The position numbers were made by a program, and so were the translations under genes. Positions 32,647-42,600 of a stretch of 64,000 bases of DNA are shown here, piece by piece; position 1 is the first letter of the stretch; each line of letters starts with the position of its first letter. Origin of the DNA: Crocinitomicaceae bacterium. GTDB taxonomy: Bacteria > Bacteroidota > Bacteroidia > Flavobacteriales_D > Crocinitomicaceae. The stretch covers positions 1-64,000 of the forward strand of contig JAKVAQ010000001.1 of the NCBI GenBank assembly GCA_022447665.1, read 5' to 3'. The notes under the pieces are model-generated. The model searched no databases, had not been told where the DNA came from, and saw only the letters and a list, made by a program, of their open reading frames with translations.

Positions 32647-33090
32647 ATGAAAAAGTATTTCTATTTCCTGTTCGCTTTAGTTTTATTCTCATGTGCTGAA
32701 GAAGGTACTGAAGAACCCGAAATTGTAACTGGGACTTCGCATATGGATCAAGAAACCTACACCGAAACAGAAGAAGCTCTTGAAGGACTTCGTTTAAATG
32801 GCGGCAACAAATGGAAAGTTGAACAAAGTACACATGATGGTATGGAGGAAATCAAAAGTCTTGTAGTAAACTTTGAAGGCGAAGAATACAAAGAACTAGG
32901 TAAGGAGATTAAGGGTACTTTAAAAACTGTTATTGATGAATGTACAATGACTGGTGAGGATCATGATCAATTCCATATTGTGTTGAAGGCCATGATGAAA
33001 GAAAGTAAAGCCCTAAAAAAAGGCAAGAGCACAGACCTTGTTAAGATGAACCGCTACCTAGAAATGTACGATAAGCATTTTGAGCTCTAA
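32647..33090 (+). CDS. Small lipoprotein of unknown function
   Basis: 147 residues. Lipoprotein signal MKKYFYFLFALVLFSC, then an acidic linker (AEEGTEEPEIVTG) and an all-helical domain (ALEGLRLNGGNKWKVEQSTH, IKGTLKTVIDECTMTGEDHD, MNRYLEMYDKHFEL). The C-terminal region ECTMTGEDHDQFHIVL resembles small helical domains of periplasmic heme or metal-binding proteins, but the match is vague. A terminator-like hairpin follows at 33105-33125. Confidence 0.65.
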   Translation: MKKYFYFLFALVLFSCAEEGTEEPEIVTGTSHMDQETYTETEEALEGLRLNGGNKWKVEQSTHDGMEEIKSLVVNFEGEEYKELGKEIKGTLKTVIDECTMTGEDHDQFHIVLKAMMKESKALKKGKSTDLVKMNRYLEMYDKHFEL

Positions 33091-33092
33091 AA

Positions 33093-33221
33093 ATGGGTTT
33101 CGGGATGCTCTTGGTGAGCATTTTTCATATCTATTACATTATTTACCCTGGAGGTAAAAAAAGATGGGAGGCTCGAAAGAAATTAATCGAAGATTTCGAA
33201 CGTAAGAAAAAAGAGCTTTAA
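33093..33221 (+). CDS. Small membrane protein (42 aa)
   Basis: ATG at 33093, two bases after the lipoprotein stop, 42 codons. A hydrophobic helix (MLLVSIFHIYYIIYP) is followed by a strongly charged helix (GGKKRWEARKKLIEDFERKK). The translation is typical of small one-span membrane proteins. However, a terminator-like hairpin lies inside its first codons, so its expression is doubtful unless read-through occurs. Confidence 0.4.
   Translation: MGFGMLLVSIFHIYYIIYPGGKKRWEARKKLIEDFERKKKEL
33105..33125 (+). terminator. Terminator-like hairpin after the small lipoprotein gene
   Basis: ATGCTC and GAGCAT form a 6-bp stem with a TTGGT loop, followed by TTTTT. It is 14 bases beyond the lipoprotein stop. 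Only half of the stem pairs are G-C. It overlaps the start of a 42-codon ORF. Confidence 0.5.
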
Positions 33222-33223
33222 TG

Positions 33224-34156
33224 CTATTTCTTCCCAACAAACTTCTTTTTAATCGGTAAAAAACGTCCAACCTCTTTTTGGTAACGTTTGTATTCAGGAT
33301 ACTTTGGTGTTGAAATACTTTCTGAAAAATCCGAACTCCCTTTAAATAATAGTACTAGAAGTAGTGAGCCCGCAATGCTCCAGTTAATCCAGGTGCCCGT
33401 AGCAACCACCGAGAAGAAATAGAAGACTAACCAAATACCTTGCTCAGCCATATAATTTGGATGACGCATGTAGCCCCAAAGACCTGTATGGGTGAAGCCT
33501 AAATTGTATGGATATTCCAGTTCTTTACCCTCTTTCTTTAACGCGTGTTTCTTTTGCTGATAATCGTACTGCTGTTGATCAGCAAGAAACTCTATAATAA
33601 TTAAACCGACAATTATCGCCGCCAGAACATAATCCCAAATACCGAGTGGCACATCACTTCCAATAGCTTCAACAGCAGGTAAGGTCATCATTAAAATCAA
33701 GCCCATTTGATAGGCCGAAATAAATAATAGGTTAAATAAAATCCATTTCCAGTTCTGTTCAAATCCTGGACGCGCTCTTAAAATTGACCAACGGTAATCT
33801 TCCTCTCCAGTCCAAAACTTCCAAGAATAACCACCGCGTCGCCCGAAATTAAATGTTAAACGGGCTCCCCAAAGAGAAACAAGCACTGCCATTAAGGTAA
33901 CGCGTGGGCCAAAATCAGCATAATACGCAGTAATCCATGCATAAGGAATTGGAATAACACTCCATAGCTTATCTACTTGGCTGAAATTATCAGTAATAGT
34001 ACTTACTAAAAAACATATTCCGGCAGCAATTCCATACACCCAAAGAAGGGTTTTCATTGTTGCCCATTGTAAATCAGTTAAAGGCTCATCGTAATAATAG
34101 GTAGCCACCGGAACGGCCACTAGAGTGAATATTAAAAAAAGTGCTATTCTCCACAT
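33224..34156 (-). CDS. DUF1295 family membrane protein (steroid 5-alpha-reductase-like)
   Basis: 310 residues with about seven membrane helices. The C-terminal half contains the DUF1295 signature: FLADQQQYDYQQKK, then LGFTHTGLWGYMRHPNYMAE and KRYQKEVGRFLP. This superfamily contains steroid reductases and isoprenylcysteine methyltransferases; the H-x-NY-x-E motif binds NADPH or S-adenosylmethionine. The substrate is unknown. The N-terminal segment DNFSQVDKLWSVIPIPYAWI is typical for the family. Inner-membrane protein. Confidence 0.85.
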   Translation of the reverse strand: MWRIALFLIFTLVAVPVATYYYDEPLTDLQWATMKTLLWVYGIAAGICFLVSTITDNFSQVDKLWSVIPIPYAWITAYYADFGPRVTLMAVLVSLWGARLTFNFGRRGGYSWKFWTGEEDYRWSILRARPGFEQNWKWILFNLLFISAYQMGLILMMTLPAVEAIGSDVPLGIWDYVLAAIIVGLIIIEFLADQQQYDYQQKKHALKKEGKELEYPYNLGFTHTGLWGYMRHPNYMAEQGIWLVFYFFSVVATGTWINWSIAGSLLLVLLFKGSSDFSESISTPKYPEYKRYQKEVGRFLPIKKKFVGKK

Positions 34157-34338
34157 ATCAGTTCTGATTTAAAAGCAAAAATAAGGATTAGAACACCTTT
34201 TGTATCATTAATCCCATTAGAAGTTTCTTAGTTCATTTTTCTTTTTGCGATAATCGCAAATGCCATTTCTCCCGGTGCGATTCAATTATTACGTCAACGT
34301 CCTTAGATCTAATTTTGGATTAAGAAAAAAGCCTGATT

Positions 34339-35112
34339 ATGAAACGTTTACTTGTGTTATTCTCGATGATTGTTTTACTCGCTTCTTGCGGAAATTTGCA
34401 TCATAGAAACTTTACCAAACAAAAATTTACGAGCTTAAAGAAAATCAAAGTTTCTGACGAAGACAAAAGACCTACAAATGAAACTTATTTAGCTCCAGTG
34501 ATTGCTTCTGAGGATACGTTGAAAGGTGGATGTGACACACTATATTTTAAATCTGGAAAAACAGTAACATGTACAATTTTAAAGGAAACGGATGATGTTA
34601 TAACATTTGACAATTGCCCTCCAACAGGTGGGTTTTACCGCGTTCGAAAAGATAAATTGATTGGATACGACAAAGAAATTATCGAAGAAGAGGAATCGAT
34701 TGCAGAAGTTGAAGAAATAGAAACGGAAGAAGTGTTTGTTTTGGACACCTTAAGTCAAACAGATACAACAAAATCATCCGTGACTTATGAAGACTACAAA
34801 GAACTAACAGAAGATGACAATTATAAAATTGAGAGCTATAATCTTCTTTTTGGAATAGGTTTATCCTTATTTCTTATTGGAGTTTTTACACTTTGGGTGG
34901 TCCCAGCAGTTGGTGCAGTAGCCCTAGTTTTTTCGTGGATTATAGCTTTAATAATGATGGGGCTAGGCAGAAAAAATAAAGATATGCTCTCTAAAAATGT
35001 CAAGGCTTTTAAGCTAAAAAATACTCTTGCTTGGTTATGGGGGCTAGGACCGTTAATTGGATTGGTACTCGGTGTAGTAATTTTCTTATTTGTAATCTTA
35101 GCTTTCTTGTAA
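34339..35112 (+). CDS. Lipoprotein with C-terminal transmembrane helices, Bacteroidota type
   Basis: 257 residues: lipoprotein signal (KRLLVLFSMIVLLASC), the conserved RNFTKQKFTSLKKIK segment, then a short beta domain (CDTLYFKSGKTVTCTILKET, DVITFDNCPPTGGFYRVRKD), an acidic linker and four hydrophobic segments (LLFGIGLSLFLIGVFTLWVV and others). The middle domain resembles the small beta module seen in the 51411-52067 protein (LKNTNIIRGKI). Such architectures are common in Flavobacteriia and uncharacterised. A frameshifted relative is at 29321-29835. Convergent with the pseudouridine synthase gene, overlapping by 15 bases. Confidence 0.7.
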   Translation: MKRLLVLFSMIVLLASCGNLHHRNFTKQKFTSLKKIKVSDEDKRPTNETYLAPVIASEDTLKGGCDTLYFKSGKTVTCTILKETDDVITFDNCPPTGGFYRVRKDKLIGYDKEIIEEEESIAEVEEIETEEVFVLDTLSQTDTTKSSVTYEDYKELTEDDNYKIESYNLLFGIGLSLFLIGVFTLWVVPAVGAVALVFSWIIALIMMGLGRKNKDMLSKNVKAFKLKNTLAWLWGLGPLIGLVLGVVIFLFVILAFL

Positions 35113-35682
35113 ACTAGGATCCGAAATCTCTTTAGCTTCACCAGTTTTCAAATCCCCAAGTACATGATGACCAATGCGCATTCTCACCAATCTTAATGTT
35201 GGAAAACCCGCTGCAGCTGTCATACGACGCACCTGTCTATACATGCCTTGGTTAATGGTAACGGAGATCCAAGAACTCGGCCCATGCCTGTCATCTCGAA
35301 TACGTCTTGCACGTTCCCATAAATTTGGATTCTCGATTCGCTTTACTCTAGCAGGTAGAGTTTTAACATGCTCCTTTTTTATGTAGAGTTCCATGCCGTT
35401 TTCCATCATTTCAATGGCCTCGTCGGTAATTATTCCATCAACTTGAACGTAATATTCCTTTTCAAAATGTTGACTTGTAATGGCCGTGCTCACCTTCCCA
35501 TTTGTGGTCAAAAGTAAAAGCCCTTCCGAATGCGAATCTAACCTACCAATGCTCATCGTGCCCGGAACAAAATCATACAATTCACCAAGTAGTTTATGCT
35601 TACGATCATTATGTGCATTGGTAATTAGCTGACTTAAATACCCATAAGGCTTATTTAGCATATAGTGATGGTGATCGCTCAT
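35098..35682 (-). CDS. rluE: 23S rRNA pseudouridine synthase, RsuA/RluE family
   Basis: 194 residues without an N-terminal S4 domain, as in RluE. HYMLNKPYGYLSQ is the first motif, SIGRLDSHSEGLLLLTTNG carries the catalytic aspartate (D49), and MYRQVRRMTAAAGFPTLRLV with RMRIGHHVLGDL is motif III. RluE modifies U2457 of 23S rRNA in E. coli. Other RsuA-type members (RluF, RluB) have S4 domains, so RluE is the best assignment. Cytoplasmic. Confidence 0.85.
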   Translation of the reverse strand: MSDHHHYMLNKPYGYLSQLITNAHNDRKHKLLGELYDFVPGTMSIGRLDSHSEGLLLLTTNGKVSTAITSQHFEKEYYVQVDGIITDEAIEMMENGMELYIKKEHVKTLPARVKRIENPNLWERARRIRDDRHGPSSWISVTINQGMYRQVRRMTAAAGFPTLRLVRMRIGHHVLGDLKTGEAKEISDPSLQES

Positions 35683-35762
35683 TTTGGCAAAGATAAATTC
35701 TCTCTTGGCATTGAATTTGCAAATTGACTGAAAATGTTAATTTTAACTAGAATTTTATAATC

Positions 35763-36412
35763 ATGAAGAGAACTCTACTTTTTTTAGCAGCTGTCATTAC
35801 CCTAGGAGCGAATGCTCAAAACGTTGACGACGAAAAAGTCAATTTTAGATATACACAATTACCTACACATCCGATTGATGCACATATGACTTTGAGCTAT
35901 ACATGATGGATAACCGTGAAAATGTTTGGGCTTAAGTACAACAAGCAAATAGAAATGGAATTGCCGCTGCAGTAAATACTGAACTGAATGATAAGTGTGG
36001 TTTCCCTATCAAAACTAGAGCTACTGAACTTTACACGATTAAGAAGTTTAAAGAACATGATTATACAGATATTAGAAATGCTTACACCACAGCTTCTTAC
36101 GGATTCACATTAATGGGACAGTCACGTCAAAATACCGAAGCGAAGGCAAAGCTTACAGAAGCGATTAATATGTGGCTTGAAACCTTAAAAGAAAGTAATG
36201 TGGGTGATAAAAAATCACGCATAAACAAGAAGGTTACGGCATTATTTTATGCTTGTTTAGCTGAAACTTATTTATGGATTAATGAATTTGATAAGGCAAC
36301 GCATTATGCTAACCTGGCCATCAATGCCGATGTGATGAAATTCAAAAACCACGGGAAAAGATTAATCTCTTTGATTGCCAATCAAAAGTTACGTTACAAC
36401 GCGAACTATTAA
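35763..36412 (+). pseudogene. Exported TPR-like protein, broken by internal deletion and nonsense mutation
   Basis: From 35763 a signal peptide (MKRTLLFLAAVITLGANA) is followed by QNVDDEKVNFRYTQLPTHPI and reaches a stop at 35905. From about 35886 another frame reads FELYMMDNRENVWA, a TAA at 35933-35935, then VQQANRNGIAAAVNTELND and a long TPR-like C-terminus ending at 36412. I recall Flavobacteriales relatives of about 450 residues with this start and end, so roughly 200 residues seem to be missing at the frame switch; the stop replaces a likely glutamine codon (CAA to TAA). Two independent lesions make true decay more likely than error. Confidence 0.7.
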
Positions 36413-37337
36413 TCTAACTAATACAAAATATACGTTTCTATTAAAGCTGGTTTTCGGACTAGCTTTAATTTTTTTTATTGGGTGGAAAATTCAAACTTCT
36501 GAAGCCATTGATAAAATTTTCAGTCTCTCACCCACCGAAAACAGCATTTTATACTTTACCATTTTTATTCTTTTAATTCCCATGAATTGGGGCTTAGAAA
36601 CATTAAAATGGCGTATGCTCTTGAATGCTGAAAACGATATCTCATTCAGTAAAAGTTACAAACTTGTTTTGGCCGGAATCACCACGGGCATAATGACTCC
36701 TAATAGGTTGGGTAATTTTGTAGGAAGGGTCTACGACAAGGATATTAATGATCGTGAAAACGCAATTGTCGCTACTTTTCTCTCCAATATTTCCCAATTC
36801 ATGGCCACTATACTCATTGGATTGGTGGCTCTTTATTTATTGCCTCAACAATTAAATAATGAAGTAAATAAGACTGTGATTTTTTCGATTGCAGGGATTT
36901 TACAATTGCTGAGTTTTATTGTATTTATAGTACCCAACAATAAGGTAGTAAGTTTTTTTACAAGTAGATTTTTACCGAAATACCAGAAGAAGATTGACGA
37001 TTTAGCAGAACTTCCATTGAGTAAAAAGCTCTTGATTTTTTTCGTTGCTATTCTACGTTATAGCGTCATTGTTATTCAGTTCTATTTAGTTTTGCTTGTA
37101 TTTATTGAGGGATTAGAATTAGAGATTTGGGTGGGAATTGCCCTTACTTTTCTTTTAACTACCATTATACCTTCAGTTGCATTTGGAAAACTTTTTGTGC
37201 GTGAGGCGAGTGCCATATTAATCTTGAGTATCTTTCTTATTCCAATAGAAATTATTCTTTCTTGTACTTTTATTCTTTGGTGCTTTAACTTAGCAATACC
37301 CGCCCTACTCGGGATGCGATTCCTTTATAAGAAATGA
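36375..37337 (+). CDS. Lysylphosphatidylglycerol-synthase-type transmembrane protein (UPF0104)
   Basis: 320 residues, start at TTG 36375 inside the end of the preceding pseudogene; a later in-frame start is possible, but residues 15-25 would be lost. About eight membrane helices, among them LVFGLALIFFIGWKI, LYFTIFILLIPMNWGLETLKW, and TGIMTPNRLGNFVGRV, which is the family's conserved loop (TP.R.GE.../PNRLG). Family members (AglD, LPG synthase TM regions) act with lipid-linked sugar or phospholipid transfer. It overlaps the downstream GT2 gene by four bases (ATGA), so the two form one unit, perhaps for a glycolipid. Confidence 0.75.
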   Translation: MPIKSYVTTRTINLTNTKYTFLLKLVFGLALIFFIGWKIQTSEAIDKIFSLSPTENSILYFTIFILLIPMNWGLETLKWRMLLNAENDISFSKSYKLVLAGITTGIMTPNRLGNFVGRVYDKDINDRENAIVATFLSNISQFMATILIGLVALYLLPQQLNNEVNKTVIFSIAGILQLLSFIVFIVPNNKVVSFFTSRFLPKYQKKIDDLAELPLSKKLLIFFVAILRYSVIVIQFYLVLLVFIEGLELEIWVGIALTFLLTTIIPSVAFGKLFVREASAILILSIFLIPIEIILSCTFILWCFNLAIPALLGMRFLYKK

Positions 37338-38407
37338 TTGAAGCTTTAAGCAGTATATTTTCTTTTTTGGTTTTAATCCAGGTGATTTTTGCCATTCGTT
37401 TTTTGTTTCGGTATTTAAGCAGGATAGAGAAACTTGAGTTGGACGATACAGCAGAAAAAACGAGTATCATTATCCCGTTCAAAAATGAAGCGGAACGAAT
37501 TTTACCATTACTTGAAGCCTTCAATAATCAATCCATCAAAGATGAATTTTATGAAGTAATTTTTGTAAATGATAATTCAACGGATAGCACTTCTTCAATC
37601 ATTGAAAAGAACCTCAAAATACCTTATCAAATATTAGATAATTCAGGGAATGGCAAAAAATCAGCCATTGATCAGGGTATTCAAAATGCGCATCATGAAT
37701 ATATACTCACTTTAGATGCCGATGTAGAATTTTCACCCGCCTATTTAGCAACACTCTTATACCTCAAAAAATCTGATATTCTTGTACTTCCTGTATTAAT
37801 GACGGGTAAAAAATGGATACAGCTTTTAGGGAGGATTGAATTCGAATGGCTACAGCTATTTACCTATGCGAGTAGAAAGGTTCAGCTATGTAATGGGGCT
37901 AACTTATTGTTCAATAAGGATCTCTACTTAAGTGTTAAAAAGGTACGTAGTGATTTTGAGATCCCTTCCGGTGACGACATATTCTTATTAGAAGCAGCTA
38001 AGAAAATTGATGCAAATGTTCAGCGAATTAATCATCAAAACCTATTGGTAAAAACTCCCGCTCCAGAGAGTCTAAAGGCACTAGAGCAACAACGACAGCG
38101 TTGGATGAATAAAATGCGTAGCGTACAGGAAGACAAACTTTACGCCGAAAGCCTCTTATTACTTGCACTGCAGGTTATGGTTCTTCTTTCCATCATCTTC
38201 TTATTTCTTCTACCATCATCTTGGTTATTACTTATTCCTATTGGAATTAAGCTCTTTACAGAAATTGGAATTGCATTGGTTATAGAAGATAAGGGGTTTT
38301 CAGCCGGAAGAGTAATCGCAATAATCTTCCATCAAATCCTCTATCCATTTTTGTTATTGAAGCGAATGATAAAAATGTATTCAAAAAAGAAACCTATTTG
38401 GCGATAG
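37334..38407 (+). CDS. Family 2 glycosyltransferase, membrane-bound
   Basis: 357 residues. One N-terminal helix, then the GT-A domain: TSIIIPFKNEAERILPLLEA, VIFVNDNSTDST (D80), YILTLDADVEFSP (DxD at 128-130), SGDDIFLLEAA and QQRQRWMNKM (the Q..RW motif of processive GT2 enzymes). Two or three C-terminal helices (VMVLLSIIFLFLLPSSWLLL) anchor it. It probably transfers sugar to a lipid or polysaccharide acceptor at the inner membrane together with the preceding UPF0104 protein. Convergent with tatD, overlapping by 14 bases. Confidence 0.88.
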   Translation: MIEALSSIFSFLVLIQVIFAIRFLFRYLSRIEKLELDDTAEKTSIIIPFKNEAERILPLLEAFNNQSIKDEFYEVIFVNDNSTDSTSSIIEKNLKIPYQILDNSGNGKKSAIDQGIQNAHHEYILTLDADVEFSPAYLATLLYLKKSDILVLPVLMTGKKWIQLLGRIEFEWLQLFTYASRKVQLCNGANLLFNKDLYLSVKKVRSDFEIPSGDDIFLLEAAKKIDANVQRINHQNLLVKTPAPESLKALEQQRQRWMNKMRSVQEDKLYAESLLLLALQVMVLLSIIFLFLLPSSWLLLIPIGIKLFTEIGIALVIEDKGFSAGRVIAIIFHQILYPFLLLKRMIKMYSKKKPIWR

Positions 38408-39176
38408 GTAATCGGAATAAATCTATTGCATTCTTTGAGGTAATATTCGTAATTTCTTGAAGACTCACCTGCTTAACATCAGCCAATTTTTCTGCAATTA
38501 AAGGAATGTATTTAGACTCGTTTCGCTTACCGCGATGCGGAGTAGGTGCTAAATAAGGTGAATCGGTCTCCAGAATTAAATACTCTAAAGGAATATCAAC
38601 AACTGTTTTATCGACGCCTGAATTCTTAAAGGTCAATACACCTCCCATCCCCATATAAAAATCGCCATATTCCATTACCTTTTTAGCTTGGTCAATATTC
38701 CCGGTAAAACAATGAAAAACTCCTCTTAATCGGTCATCGTTCACCTCATCCATTACTTCGAAAATCTCATCAAACGCGTCTCGAACATGAATCACAATGG
38801 GTAAATCAAGCTCCTTGGCCCATTCAACTTGCTTTTTAAATGCTGCGATTTGATGGTTCAACGTTGTTTTATCCCAATATAAGTCTAACCCAAGTTCACC
38901 AACTGCTACATATTTTCTCTCTGAAAATAGCGGGTACATGTGGTTTAATACCTCTTCCCAATCTTCCTTTACACTGCAGGGATGCAACCCCATCATAGGA
39001 AAGCAACTTGCTGGATTAGAATTACATAAGGCATGTAAGTCTGGTATTGATTCTAGGTCTATGTTGGGTAATAATAATTGCTTTACTCCAGCATCAATAG
39101 CTTCTTTTACAGCTAAATCCCCTTCTTCAACACTTCGCTCAATAAATAGGTGTGTATGCGTATCGACAAAGTACAT
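38394..39176 (-). CDS. tatD: TatD-family metal-dependent hydrolase (DNase)
   Basis: 260 residues, TIM-barrel. Metal ligands in the expected order: DTHTH (H7, H9), VGELGLD (E94), VIHVR (H130), FHCFTG (H155) and LETDSPYL (D205). GLHPC is the usual second strand motif. Members are 3'-5' exonucleases/DNA repair enzymes or D-aminoacyl-tRNA-type hydrolases. Cytoplasmic. Standard length for the family. Confidence 0.9.
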   Translation of the reverse strand: MYFVDTHTHLFIERSVEEGDLAVKEAIDAGVKQLLLPNIDLESIPDLHALCNSNPASCFPMMGLHPCSVKEDWEEVLNHMYPLFSERKYVAVGELGLDLYWDKTTLNHQIAAFKKQVEWAKELDLPIVIHVRDAFDEIFEVMDEVNDDRLRGVFHCFTGNIDQAKKVMEYGDFYMGMGGVLTFKNSGVDKTVVDIPLEYLILETDSPYLAPTPHRGKRNESKYIPLIAEKLADVKQVSLQEITNITSKNAIDLFRLPIAK

Positions 39177-39290
39177 TTCAATAATTATTTCGGAACTTAT
39201 ATAGGGTTACCAATCATGATTAGCGACATAAAGGTATAGATTACAAGCCAACGGTGACTCAGTTTGCAACGTCTAATTAAATAGAAGCTT

Positions 39291-39677
39291 ATGAAATTTT
39301 TAAAAAACGAAATACCGAAAACTTTACCCTACGCCATTTTATTTGGTGTAATTGGAGGTGTGCTTCTAATTGTTGCTAATAATGTTTTTGATCCTTCTCC
39401 TTGGATTAATTTAGCTGTATACATGCTTACAGGTGTAACTGCTACTATATACGTATTAAAAAATCGCACAAAGAAAGAAATCCGAGGAAGTATTTGTTTG
39501 ACTACCGAACTCTTTGCTTTGATGACCTTTATTGCCTTCTTAGATTTTGCATTAAACGCCAATAAAAATTTCACGAATCCATTATTCGACAATGCACTAT
39601 TGTTGCCAATCGTCTTGATTTCTTTACTAGGCCTTGATGCGTTCTTAACTGTTTCGTTTAGAAGATTGGTGCGTTAA
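39291..39677 (+). CDS. Four-helix membrane protein of unknown function
   Basis: 128 residues with four hydrophobic segments (PYAILFGVIGGVLLIVA, LAVYMLTGVTATIYVL, ELFALMTFIAFLDFAL, LLLPIVLISLLGLDAFLTV). No conserved motif recognised. Its stop overlaps the last four bases of the large phosphatase gene on the other strand. Confidence 0.6.
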   Translation: MKFLKNEIPKTLPYAILFGVIGGVLLIVANNVFDPSPWINLAVYMLTGVTATIYVLKNRTKKEIRGSICLTTELFALMTFIAFLDFALNANKNFTNPLFDNALLLPIVLISLLGLDAFLTVSFRRLVR

Positions 39678-42600
39678 TTATCCGAGTCGAATTTAAAGGC
39701 TCCAAAAACTACATCATCAATTTGTTCGTGATTGCCTTGCCAAGCTTCAAACTCATTTACAAGACGTTCTTTTTGAGCTCTTAGATCATGAGTTTTTATC
39801 TCATCCAGAATACTAAATAATCTGCGTTTAGAGAACTTCTTACGTCGTTCTCCGCCAAATTGATCCGTAATCCCATCAGAATAGATATAATAGGTATTCG
39901 TAGGATTATGTTCTATTGTAACTTCGGTAAAGTCAAAATCATACTCATCCGCACTTTCTCCAATTGATTTCCATGTACCTTGAACCTCAAGAATTTCCTC
40001 TTTTGTTGCAATAACTAATGGACGACGAGCTCCACCAAAAACTAACTTACCAGTTTTCGTATTGTAACTGCAAATTCCTACATCCATGCCATCTTTTAGC
40101 TCATAATCAGCGTCACTTTTTAACGCTTTAATTACTGTCTTGTCAAGTTCTTTCAAAATGCGCTCGGGGTTGGTAATCCCTCTTCCTTTTACAATATTAT
40201 CCAAAGCATTGAGCCCAATAATGGTCATAAATGCACCAGGAACACCATGGCCTGTGCAATCGCCAATGGCTACAATATGATGCTCTTCGAATTTGCCCGT
40301 CCAATAGAAATCTCCACTTACAATATCCTTTGGTTTATAAAAAAGAAATTGATCGGAAATGGACCCCTTAATTTTTAAGTCATTTGGTAAATATGAATCC
40401 TGAATCATTTGCGCATAATCTATACTTGCCGTAACCTCTTTATTGTAATAATGAATACGTTCTTTTAATCGACTCTGATAAATGGCAAAGGCTAAACCTT
40501 TCGCTACCTCGTTTGTAATTAGGATAATTTGATCATTGTCTTGATTTTCATCTCCTCCAAAACCAATATTTAAACTTCCAATCAATTCATCACCATGATA
40601 GAGCGGTGACATAAGAATATACACTAAACCTTCTTCTATTAGAACACGATCGGTCTCCGTTTTTTCTTTTCTCTCTCGAACATCCTGAAAATAGTGGGAT
40701 TTTACCTCTCGTAGTTTAGGCAGGGAACCAAATTCTTTTAAGCGGTAAGTACGTCTATTGGTATCAGATACTGTCCCATCTGCCTTTACTGCAAAGGAAT
40801 CAAATGTATCTTCTTCAAAGTCAAATAATGCCAAGCTCGCACGCATAATCGGCATCTTGTCAATGGCTTGCTGCAGCGTATTGTAAATAATTGACTCTGT
40901 ACTTTCAGAGGTTAGAATCGTATTTTCGATGGAGTGAATAATCTCAAGTCTATCCGCTATCTCCGTTGTTTCAGCAGTTGAAATTGCCAATTCATCTTTT
41001 AATTGACTTTGATAAATGGCAAAAGCCATCCCTTTCGCAACTTCATTGGTAATTTTGATGTACTGTTTATTCTTTTCTTCATCAGGATCAGAAAAATAAA
41101 CATTTAACGAACCAATTAAATTTTCTCCGTGAAACAGTGGTGACATTAAGGTAAGACTTGCACCTTCTTTGATTAGAATTTTGTCCGAAGGCGTTTGATT
41201 CTCTTTTTTTCTGATGTCTTGAAAAGTATGCGTTTTTGTCTTCTGAAGGGTCTCTAACATAGAAAAATCTTCAATGCCAAATTTCCTTCCATCAGTAGCG
41301 CTTTTCTGCTTATCTTCCCTTAAAGCATAGGTATCAAAAGATTCGTCATCATAATCAAAAAGAGTTAAACTGGCTCTAAATATTGGGAGTGTATCAATAG
41401 CCGTTTGCAGCGTATTATAAATAATCTCTTCGGTGGTTTCTGAAGTTAAAATTGCATTCTCAATGGAATGAATAATTTCTAACTGCTCTGAGAATGTTTT
41501 AAGTTTTATGTCACGGTTTTTCTTTTCCGTTATATCCGTTGAAACTCCTGAAATCTTGACAACAATTCCATCCTCATCTACGATAGGGAATGCTCGTGAA
41601 TGAATCCAGCGTTCTCCTTTTTTAGGATGATTGATTCGATACTCTTCATTGAAGCCTCCATAATGTACTTTAGCCGCAAAGTTCTTGACTACTCTATCTT
41701 TATCGTCTGGATGAATAGGGTCACTCCAACTCGTCGGGTTTTCTATGAGGTGTTCACGTGGAGCTCCGAACATTTTCTCGTAGCCACGACTCACATAAAC
41801 AATTTTTCGCTCTACTATATCGTTAAGCCAGAACACTTCTTGTACTGAACGTAATAACTCCCGGAAATTCTCCTCACTTCTTGCAAGTGCACGTTCTTTT
41901 TCTACCAATGTTCTTTCAAAATAATGACGTTCTGTAAGGTCAGTACCATGAACAAAATAGCGTTCCATTTCTCCATTTTCATCAAACATTGGAATGATAT
42001 CTACCTCTGCCCAAACCGGCTCCCCATTGCGTTTGTGGTAAACCACCTCACCTTTAAACGACAATTTATTCTCCCAAACTCGCTTGTTAATTTCCGCAAC
42101 AACTACCGGATCAATCTTTAATAATTCTGAAGGCTTCAATCCTTGCGCATCATCGACATCAAAGTCAAATAGTTCCTTGAAAGCACTATTTACCCAATGA
42201 ATTCCGTCATCTGCACCGGCAATTATTACAAAGTTTGTGGTCATTGCTGAAACCAGAGATTGAACTTTGATTTGCTCTTCAATGAGTTTTTTCTCCGTAA
42301 CATCTTGAAGAATTCCAGAGTTACGTATCACCTCTCCAGCCTTATTAAAAATAGGATACGAACGTTCTCTTAACCAAAGGGTTTTATTGTCAATGATAAC
42401 CCTAAACTCTATATCATACTCAATACCGCTATTGATTTGTTTCTCGGCATTATAAACCTTCTCCCTATCCTCAGGATGTACAAAGGTAGCCGTATGCTTT
42501 TTTCCTGAATAGAAAAAGTCTTGGTCCGCTCCCATAACTTCCAAGCAACTAGGCGAAATATAGGCGTACTCGCCCTCTTCTATATTGTACAAATAGAACA

